From an uncultured Porphyromonadaceae bacterium (GTDB lineage: Bacteria > Bacteroidota > Bacteroidia > Bacteroidales > Muribaculaceae), in assembly GCA_947177605.1 (NCBI GenBank), contig CAMWUX010000056.1, positions 1 to 7,516 of the forward strand: a DNA stretch of 7,516 nucleotides, given 5' to 3'. The notes below the pieces were generated by a model, which saw only the letters and a program-made list of their open reading frames with translations, had not been told where the DNA came from and ran no database searches. Position 1 is the stretch's first letter, and the number at the start of each line of letters is the position of its first letter. The position numbers and the translations under genes are program-made. Of the stretch, positions 1-5,193 are shown piece after piece.

Positions 1-819
1 GTTGTTGAGCAACTGGGCCGTTTCGGAAGTTGGGCCGGGCCGGACGGATGTGACTGTGGCGAGTGCATTGAGCAGGCTCTGTTCGATATCAATGTTGGGG
101 CAGGTCATACGCGTGGTGATGAGATCGGAGAAGTGGATGGCCGATCCGCTGTTGTTGTCGACTGACACTTTGCCGTTGAGCATATTGCAACCGGCATTTC
201 CATGAATCGACTTCTGGGGTATATCGATCACAAGTTCGATCTCGGCTGACTGAGGCACGGAGACGCCGTTGATCAATGTGGCCGTCCAGGCACCGTTGAT
301 AAAATCAATATTGCTCTTGCGGAGTACGAGGGTGGTCTCGCCGGCAGCATTTTTCAGGTAGAGCATATAGGTGTCCCCTTGCTTGTCGATATTATATGAG
401 GCCACCGAACTAATGCCTGATACTACGCCGACTTCATAAGGGGAGTCGCCGCAGAATTTCATGGTGGCGATGGGGTGGCCGGCAAGTTTCATCTGCCCGT
501 TGGGAGTGACGGAGTATGTACCGTTGTTGTAGTTGCACCCGTCGTAAGCGCTGTAATTCACAAGGTATGGATTCTGTTCCTGACTTTCGCCGAAACTCAT
601 AATGGGCATCGCCGAGCCGGAGGATGCAAGGTCGAGATTACCGGCCCGAGTGATGAACCAGTCACCGTAAAGCACTTTTTCGATCACATTTTCAGTCTGG
701 CCGAGTGTCTGGGTCTTGAGATGCTCGGGTGCAGTGGCTGAAGCAGTCTTGGAAGAATTACATGAAGTTATACTCATAAGAGTTGCGAGGCATATTGCCG
801 GTAAAATAATTCGTTTCAT
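1..819 (-). CDS. Tandem META-domain (HslJ-like) lipoprotein, partial at left edge
   Basis: The minus strand is open from an ATG at 819-817 to the left edge: 273 residues with no stop, so the C-terminus lies outside. The N-terminus is a lipoprotein signal: MKR, a hydrophobic stretch, then lipobox ITSC with the lipidated Cys at residue 20. The residues after it (NSSKT) lack the acidic surface-export signal of many Bacteroidetes lipoproteins, so a periplasm-facing outer-membrane anchor is my inference. Two META-like repeats follow. Repeat 1 (about 50-168) has GDWFI, YDGCN (92-96) and MKFC (120-123). Repeat 2 (about 173 onward) has GAWTA, the classic GNAGCN (207-212) and TTRMTC (235-240). The Cys pairs C95/C123 and C211/C240 have nearly equal spacing. 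META proteins such as HslJ are small envelope proteins tied to stress or novobiocin tolerance; the biochemical role is unknown. Transcription is divergent from the transporter operon. Confidence 0.88.
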   Translation of the reverse strand, partial: MKRIILPAICLATLMSITSCNSSKTASATAPEHLKTQTLGQTENVIEKVLYGDWFITRAGNLDLASSGSAMPIMSFGESQEQNPYLVNYSAYDGCNYNNGTYSVTPNGQMKLAGHPIATMKFCGDSPYEVGVVSGISSVASYNIDKQGDTYMLYLKNAAGETTLVLRKSNIDFINGAWTATLINGVSVPQSAEIELVIDIPQKSIHGNAGCNMLNGKVSVDNNSGSAIHFSDLITTRMTCPNIDIEQSLLNALATVTSVRPGPTSETAQLLNN

Positions 820-896
820 ATCGCAGGATAGTTAATTAGGCTTTATAGTTATAATGCCTGAGAACGTAGATTGTTCATTATTGACATGGAAGGCTG

Positions 897-904
897 CAAA
901 GATA
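897..904 (-). promoter_or_regulatory. Candidate -7 box for the META lipoprotein gene
   Basis: Read on the minus strand this is TATCTTTG, an exact match to the Bacteroidetes -7 consensus TAnnTTTG. It would start transcription near 890 and give a leader of about 70 nt before the ATG at 819. I see no TTTG about 20 bp upstream, so the -33 element is weak or absent. The box stands back to back with the plus-strand box at 918-925, 13 bp away. Confidence 0.5.
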
Positions 905-917
905 AGTGAAAAAATTG

Positions 918-925
918 TAATTTTG
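918..925 (+). promoter_or_regulatory. Candidate -7 box for the transporter-folC operon
   Basis: TAATTTTG matches the Bacteroidetes -7 consensus TAnnTTTG exactly. It ends only 4 nt before the ATG at 930, so transcription would begin at or next to the start codon, giving a leaderless or nearly leaderless mRNA. No TTTG sits at the usual 19-21 bp upstream. The first TAA of the box (918-920) is also an in-frame stop for the gene, so the coding sequence cannot extend further upstream. Confidence 0.5.
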
Positions 926-929
926 CGTT

Positions 930-1526
930 ATGAAACAAACGATAACTTCTGCAGAAAAGCCACAGGCTACGCTCTGGCAACTTTTCGTTACATTCTTCAA
1001 AATCGGATCTTTTACGTTTGGCGGTGGCTGGGCTATGATCGCGATAATAGAGCGCGAGGTAGTCGACAAACGCCACTGGCTCACCAAGACCGAATTTCTC
1101 GATCTCCTTTCCGTGGCTCAGGCTTTGCCGGGCATACTTGCCGTGAATATAGCAGTGGCTGTTGGCGACAGCCTGCGCCGTCGCACAGGTGCTACGGTAT
1201 CGGCTCTCGGTGCGATACTGCCGTCGTTTACCATGATTCTGATTATTGCGGTGTTCCTCACTCCTGATATGATCAAAAATTCGCCAACGGTCAACGCTAT
1301 ATTCAAAGGAATCCGTCCGGCTGTGGTAGCGCTGATTATCGCGCCAGTGATTACTACAGGTAAGTCGGTCGGCATCAATTGGCGTACGATTGCCATTCCG
1401 GTGGGTGTGGCACTGCTTGTGTGGTCACATTGGCCGGTGGTGAGCAATCCTATATTGTATATTGTGATCGGTGGCCTCGTGGGCTATCTGATTGAGCGCA
1501 AGAACAGAAAGGAGGCCGCGCAATGA
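930..1526 (+). CDS. ChrA-family (chromate transporter) half-protein, first of pair
   Basis: This is a 198-residue membrane protein of the CHR superfamily in its short, single-domain form, which normally works as a pair with a second short subunit. Family marks are FFKIGSFTFGGGWAM at 22-36, the ERE motif near 41-43, the SVAQALPGILAVN stretch at 61-73 and a hydrophobic C-terminal half with several membrane segments (about 90-185), ending in a basic tail. The usual PGP of the family reads PGI here (67-69), while the partner keeps PGP. ChrA proteins are proton- or anion-coupled exporters of chromate; in gut anaerobes the real substrate is unproven and could be another oxyanion. The start at 930 is forced, because an in-frame TAA lies at 918-920 and no other start codon precedes the conserved region. 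The gene overlaps the next by ATGA at 1523-1526, implying translational coupling. Confidence 0.92.
   Translation: MKQTITSAEKPQATLWQLFVTFFKIGSFTFGGGWAMIAIIEREVVDKRHWLTKTEFLDLLSVAQALPGILAVNIAVAVGDSLRRRTGATVSALGAILPSFTMILIIAVFLTPDMIKNSPTVNAIFKGIRPAVVALIIAPVITTGKSVGINWRTIAIPVGVALLVWSHWPVVSNPILYIVIGGLVGYLIERKNRKEAAQ
1508..1515 (+). promoter_or_regulatory. Strong Shine-Dalgarno sequence for the second transporter gene
   Basis: AAAGGAGG lies 7 nt before the ATG at 1523, inside the last codons of the first transporter gene. It is a near-perfect complement to the 16S rRNA 3' end. Every other start in the window lacks such a site, as is usual in Bacteroidota. It may support reinitiation at the ATGA junction, or it may be a by-product of the codons for Arg-Lys-Glu-Ala. 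Confidence 0.5.
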
Positions 1527-2092
1527 TATATCTGAAACTTATATGGGCATATCTCAGAATCGGCCTCTTCGGCTTCGGCGGAGGTTATGCTATGCTATCG
1601 CTTATCGAGAGTATAATAGTTGGCTCCGGCTGGATCACCGAGCAGACGTTTACCGATATTGTAGCAATATCGCAGATGACCCCCGGCCCGATAGGTATTA
1701 ATTCCGCAACTTATATAGGATATGTGGCTCCGGGCGTAGCCGATCCGGCGTTTGCCAATCCGCTGTTCGGACTATTGGGCTCGATACTATGCACGGTAGT
1801 GGTGGTAGTGCCCTCCTTCATTCTCACAATCAAGGCGAGTCACTACATCAAGAAGCATCGTGAAGAGCCATTCGTGGCTGGAATGATGAAGGGTATGCGT
1901 CCGGTGGTGGTAGGTCTGATCGCATCGGCGGCATTGCTGCTGATGAACTCAGCCAATTTCGGTACGGAGACGCGCGATGTGATCTGCTCCATCGCCATCT
2001 GTGCCGGCTCGTTCAGCCTCGTGTTTTGGGCTAAGTTGCATCCTATAATTGTGATACTGATAGCAGGTGCTGTCGGATTCTTTATATTCTGA
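1523..2092 (+). CDS. ChrA-family (chromate transporter) half-protein, second of pair
   Basis: This 189-residue membrane protein is the partner of the preceding gene. It shows the CHR motifs clearly: YLRIGLFGFGGGYAM at 10-24, SGWIT at 35-39, and SQMTPGPIGINSATYIGY at 50-67, which keeps the conserved PGP and Asn. Hydrophobic segments follow at about 90-110, 125-145 and 150-188, with a short basic loop (KASHYIKKHREE) between. The two half-proteins likely form an antiparallel heterodimer matching the N and C halves of long ChrA proteins; this is known for paired short-chain CHR proteins and inferred here. The start overlaps the upstream stop as ATGA, and its own stop overlaps folC as TGATG, so the three genes are probably cotranscribed and translationally coupled. 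The transported anion cannot be read from the sequence. Confidence 0.92.
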   Translation: MIYLKLIWAYLRIGLFGFGGGYAMLSLIESIIVGSGWITEQTFTDIVAISQMTPGPIGINSATYIGYVAPGVADPAFANPLFGLLGSILCTVVVVVPSFILTIKASHYIKKHREEPFVAGMMKGMRPVVVGLIASAALLLMNSANFGTETRDVICSIAICAGSFSLVFWAKLHPIIVILIAGAVGFFIF

Positions 2093-3402
2093 TGAACTAC
2101 GCAGATACACTTGAATTTCTGTATAATAGTATGCCGGCTTTCGAACGGCAGGGGAGCGACGGCTACAAGCCCGGGCTTGAGCGCGTAAAGGCGCTTGCTG
2201 AAGCGTTCGGCAATCCGCATAAGTCCTTCCCGTGCGTGCATATCGCCGGTACCAACGGCAAAGGCTCCACAGCCCATCTCTTGGCCGCCATAATGCAGTG
2301 TGCAGGCTATCGCACCGGGCTCTTTACCTCGCCGCATCTGGAGCATTTTGAAGAGCGTATACGCATTGATGGCCGACCGATTACACAGGAGCAAGTGGTA
2401 GAGTTTGTCGACCGATATAGAGCTAAGGCTCTGGATATAGAGCCGAGTTTCTTCGAGCTTACTACTGTGATGGGCTTTGATGCCTTTGCGGCAGCGAATG
2501 TGGATATCGCTATAGTGGAGACCGGCCTCGGTGGCCGGCTCGACAGTACGAATATCGTGGATCCGCTGCTGAGCCTAATAACTAATGTCGACTTTGATCA
2601 CACTGATCTTTTGGGTAATACACTTGAAGCCATCGCCCGCGAAAAGGCGGGAATCATAAAGCCGGGCCGACCGGTCGTGGTGTCGGAAGCCGACGGAATC
2701 GTACGCCGTACATTCGAAGAAACCGCACAGGAGAAGGGGTCTATCATAACATTCGCTGAAGATTGCGGAGAAATCATGGCCGCGCGACCATTGGAAGGGG
2801 AGTATGAGACTAATACATTCGGCCAGATCGCGAGTGCTCTCACCGGCCAATGGCAGGTAGCTAATGCCCGCGGAGTGGTGGAGGCCGTCAAGCAGCTGCG
2901 GCAGATGGGATATCGAATTCCTGACAAAGCAGTGGCGGAAGGCTTTCTTAATGTCGTAAAACTGACCGGCCTGAGAGGTCGTTGGACTGAGCGAGAGCTT
3001 TCCGATGGCGTGAGATTGGTCTACGATACCGGCCACAATCCGGCCGGATGGCGATATATCGTTGACCGCTTGAGCCGGCGCGACGGTCGCGTACATCTGT
3101 TGCTCGGGTTTGTAGCCGATAAGGATGTATCGGCAATATTGCGAATGCTCGCGGAGAAGATGCCTGCCGATACGGATTATCATCTTACGCAGCCCGATAG
3201 CCACCGCGCTCTTCATGTGGAGCAACTGGCTGCGTTAGCCTCAGCCGCCGGAATTGCGGTGACGAGCACGAGTGCCGATCCCATCGTGGCATACGAAAAA
3301 GCAAAAGAGGGCGCCGCCGCTGGCGACACCCTCTATGTGGGGGGAAGCAACTATCTTATTGGAGGGTTGCTATCGTCTCTATCTCCACAAGCACATCCTT
3401 AG
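2092..3402 (+). CDS. folC: Bifunctional dihydrofolate synthase / folylpolyglutamate synthase
   Basis: This 436-residue cytoplasmic Mur-ligase-type enzyme adds glutamate to dihydropteroate and then to tetrahydrofolates, using ATP. Visible motifs in order are: P-loop GTNGKGST at 53-60; folate-loop TSPHL at 79-83; [12 protein letters not shown] at 143-154 with Mg-binding Glu143; DFDHTDLLG at 167-175 with His170; KAGIIKPG at 185-192, whose Lys185 is the usual carbamylated lysine; and the C-domain motif DTGHNP at 312-317. Family members outside this group commonly have DGAHNP at that last site. [11 protein letters not shown] at 418-428 is the normal family ending, and the length is typical. The ATG at 2092 overlaps the stop of the upstream transporter gene (TGATG), so expression is probably tied to the transporters. 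The last 47 bp are antisense to the 3' end of ridA. Confidence 0.96.
   Translation: MNYADTLEFLYNSMPAFERQGSDGYKPGLERVKALAEAFGNPHKSFPCVHIAGTNGKGSTAHLLAAIMQCAGYRTGLFTSPHLEHFEERIRIDGRPITQEQVVEFVDRYRAKALDIEPSFFELTTVMGFDAFAAANVDIAIVETGLGGRLDSTNIVDPLLSLITNVDFDHTDLLGNTLEAIAREKAGIIKPGRPVVVSEADGIVRRTFEETAQEKGSIITFAEDCGEIMAARPLEGEYETNTFGQIASALTGQWQVANARGVVEAVKQLRQMGYRIPDKAVAEGFLNVVKLTGLRGRWTERELSDGVRLVYDTGHNPAGWRYIVDRLSRRDGRVHLLLGFVADKDVSAILRMLAEKMPADTDYHLTQPDSHRALHVEQLAALASAAGIAVTSTSADPIVAYEKAKEGAAAGDTLYVGGSNYLIGGLLSSLSPQAHP
3356..3402. other. Convergent coding overlap of folC and ridA 3' ends
   Basis: The 3' ends of folC (plus) and ridA (minus) share 47 bp. The folC stop TAG is at 3400-3402 and the ridA stop TAA is the complement of 3356-3358. 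The shared bases encode the last 15 or so residues of both proteins, including the RidA strand around EIETIA. There is no space for an intrinsic terminator between the operons, so their transcripts must be complementary at the 3' ends. Confidence 0.9.
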
Positions 3403-3733
3403 GCAGAGCCTTTACTGCTACTGCGGAGCGTGCCGGGAAAGGAGCCGTGAAATTAGCGGCATACACTTCGTTCATTTCCACGAAGAGGCTCATGTCGGCG
3501 AGGAATACTGTGGTCTTTACCACATTGTCGATCGAGAGGCCGGCCTCTGCGAGGATAGCTTTGATGTTGGCGATCGACTGTGCCGTCTGAGCTTTGATGC
3601 CTTCGGGCACAGAGCCGTCGGCAGGATTCACGGGTATCTGACCGGAGATGAAGAGAAAGTTGCCACACTGGATAGCCTGGCTGTAGGGGCCGATGGCGCC
3701 CGGAGCGTTGGTAGTTGAGATTGCTTTTTTCAT
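3356..3733 (-). CDS. ridA: RidA family reactive enamine/imine deaminase
   Basis: This 125-residue protein of the YjgF/YER057c/UK114 family is full length. RidA trimers hydrolyse 2-aminoacrylate and related enamine/imine intermediates released by PLP enzymes, protecting those enzymes in the cytoplasm. Conserved features are GPYSQA at 15-20 with Tyr17, SGQIP at 30-34, and FPARSAVAV at 99-107, in which Arg102 matches the carboxylate-binding arginine of archetypal Rid[14 protein letters not shown] at 110-122 carries the conserved Glu118. The position that is Cys in E. coli RidA (PARSC) is Ala here. These residues place it in the active archetype group. The ATG overlaps the stop of the upstream YihY-family gene as ATGA (3733-3730), so it is the second gene of a coupled pair. 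Its 3' end is antisense to folC. Confidence 0.96.
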   Translation of the reverse strand: MKKAISTTNAPGAIGPYSQAIQCGNFLFISGQIPVNPADGSVPEGIKAQTAQSIANIKAILAEAGLSIDNVVKTTVFLADMSLFVEMNEVYAANFTAPFPARSAVAVKALPKDVLVEIETIATLQ

Positions 3734-5091
3734 TTTGCCTTTATTTCAATGTCTAAATCGATTATGAGTTTTTCTCCTGAGTCTTTGAGCACCTCGCTCA
3801 TCATATCGGCATAAACCTTGTCGATCGCACGGAAGCGGTGACTGAAGCCCGGTATGAAATCGGAGTGCCCATTGTTATTAAGTCTGCGCACTACTTCTCC
3901 CACAGTGAGTCCGGAGATATCCATAGCCGGCTGTGCGGCCGACGGATTATTGCCGTCGGAATTGGTGATGTAGCATATCAGGCCTGCCCGTTCGAGGGTC
4001 TGCAAAGCCGGCGTGACGAGGTTGATCGGCAGAGCATAGTTGGTGGATATTTCCTGCGCGGTGTAAGCCGGTAGTCCGCGATGAAACCGTTTTACTATGA
4101 TAGTGAATATACCGAGAGTGGTACGGCGTCCGTATGACGGCGACATAGCCTCTATGCTGCTGCAGAAATTAAATTGCTCGATATTCTGCATCGCATAGCA
4201 TATCACGGCGCCTGTGAGAGTGATGAGCCATACGAGTTGCGCCCAGATAAGCAGAAGCGGGAGAAACGACACGCTGCCGTAGATAGCATTGTAGCGGGCC
4301 ACGTAGAGCTGGCCGCTTACGAAGAGCCACTGCAGAATCTGGAAGGCGGTGCCGACGAGGATGCCGGGGATAATGGCATTGCGGATGCGCACCTTGGTGT
4401 TGGGCACGAGCACATAAGTGGCGGCAAAGAGCACCCACGTGATAATTAGACCCGTGAAATCAATGAGCACTTCGGCTGCCGGACGGAGAAATTCGTAGGG
4501 GAGCAGGGCGTTAAGCGACGTCGTCATCACGAGCGATATACCGCTTGAGAGAATGAGCAGAATGGGGAGTATCACAATGATGGCAAGATATTCGGCTATC
4601 GCCCGCCATAGCGAACGCGGACGCGTCACCTGCCACACGCTATTGAAGGCCAGTTCGATATTCCGGATAAGGCTGATCACTGTCCACAGCAGGAATACCA
4701 CGCCCACACCTACGAATACACCGCCCGATGCTTGGTCAAGATACCCGTCGACGTAGCCGAAGGCACCTTCGAGCGCCGTGGCCTGAGAGGGTATCTGATT
4801 TACGAGCTCATTGCGTATCACATCCTGTAATCCGAAGCCGCGACCGATGGCCAATACAAGTGCAAGCGCCGGTACAAGCGCAAGAATACTCCTGTAAGTG
4901 AGAGCGCATGAATGTGACTGTAGATCGCGGTCGAGAAAGGAGCGGCACGAGAGATTCACCACTTTTATTGTCTTCACCCACCATAGCGACCGGGTGTCGC
5001 GCCATACCTCCGTCGTGCAGTAGGCCCACCATTTGAGGGCTTGCAGGCGCAGTGTGTCGATCAGTCGGGATATAGATCTGAATATTGGCAT
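3730..5091 (-). CDS. YihY/BrkB-family inner-membrane protein with C-terminal winged-helix-like domain
   Basis: The 453-residue protein starts at the ATG 5091-5089 (MPIFRSIS). The frame stays open to a TTG at 5151, but that would place coding sequence over the promoter of the divergent gene and upstream of this gene's own -7 box. Family features are: the cytosolic N-terminal helix; [17 protein letters not shown] (about 61-77) leading into the first membrane segment; FNSVWQV at 149-155; then about five more membrane segments near 123-144, 167-190, 208-230, 240-262 and 278-301; and [14 protein letters not shown] (230-243) and YNAIYGS (267-273). The old name ribonuclease BN for this family is a known misassignment; its function is unsettled. 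Residues about 320-380 ([20 protein letters not shown], then [11 protein letters not shown]) look like a winged helix, followed by an acidic tail. The end overlaps ridA by ATGA. Confidence 0.9.
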   Translation of the reverse strand: MPIFRSISRLIDTLRLQALKWWAYCTTEVWRDTRSLWWVKTIKVVNLSCRSFLDRDLQSHSCALTYRSILALVPALALVLAIGRGFGLQDVIRNELVNQIPSQATALEGAFGYVDGYLDQASGGVFVGVGVVFLLWTVISLIRNIELAFNSVWQVTRPRSLWRAIAEYLAIIVILPILLILSSGISLVMTTSLNALLPYEFLRPAAEVLIDFTGLIITWVLFAATYVLVPNTKVRIRNAIIPGILVGTAFQILQWLFVSGQLYVARYNAIYGSVSFLPLLLIWAQLVWLITLTGAVICYAMQNIEQFNFCSSIEAMSPSYGRRTTLGIFTIIVKRFHRGLPAYTAQEISTNYALPINLVTPALQTLERAGLICYITNSDGNNPSAAQPAMDISGLTVGEVVRRLNNNGHSDFIPGFSHRFRAIDKVYADMMSEVLKDSGEKLIIDLDIEIKAK

Positions 5092-5109
5092 AATCAAAAG
5101 TGTCAACGA

Positions 5110-5117
5110 CAAAATTA
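5110..5117 (-). promoter_or_regulatory. Candidate -7 box for the YihY-family/ridA operon
   Basis: Minus-strand TAATTTTG matches TAnnTTTG exactly. Transcription would start near 5104, about 13 nt before the ATG at 5091, which supports that start over the upstream TTG. The nearest upstream TTTG (minus strand, 5148-5145) is 27 bp away, longer than usual, so the -33 element is uncertain. Confidence 0.5.
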
Positions 5118-5133
5118 CTAAAAAAGTTTCGGT

Positions 5134-5165
5134 TTTGTAAATATCAAACAAAATCGCTAACTTTG
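5134..5165 (+). promoter_or_regulatory. Bacteroidetes-type promoter for the GH92 gene
   Basis: TTTG at 5134-5137 (preceded by another T) is separated by exactly 20 bp from TAACTTTG at 5158-5165, a full match to the sigma-ABfr -33/-7 arrangement. The start of transcription would be near 5170-5172, leaving a short A-rich leader of about 22 nt with no Shine-Dalgarno sequence before the ATG at 5194. Confidence 0.75.
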
Positions 5166-5193
5166 TATTATAACCAAAAACTTAAAATAGCAA

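Noticed and set aside
475..741. Plus-strand open frame of 88 codons near the left end
   Set aside because: It is a shadow of the minus-strand META lipoprotein, which has a signal peptide and family motifs.
854..1267. Plus-strand frame overlapping the start of the first transporter gene
   Set aside because: It runs in a different frame from the ChrA motifs and its translation is basic and low in pattern. The real gene starts at 930.
930..2092. Possibility that the two ChrA halves are one full-length gene broken by a frameshift
   Set aside because: Each half has its own complete CHR motif set and start, the junction is a regular ATGA with a Shine-Dalgarno site, and paired short CHR proteins are a known normal form.
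1843..2394. Minus-strand frame spanning the transporter/folC junction
   Set aside because: It covers parts of two well-supported genes on the other strand, and its translation resembles no family.
2575..3225. Open frame of 216 codons on the minus strand inside folC
   Set aside because: It is antisense to clear FolC motifs and its translation shows no domain or membrane pattern.
3730..5091. Annotation as ribonuclease BN
   Set aside because: The YihY/BrkB family was given that name in error; the true RNase BN is a metallo-beta-lactamase-fold enzyme, and no nuclease motif is visible here.
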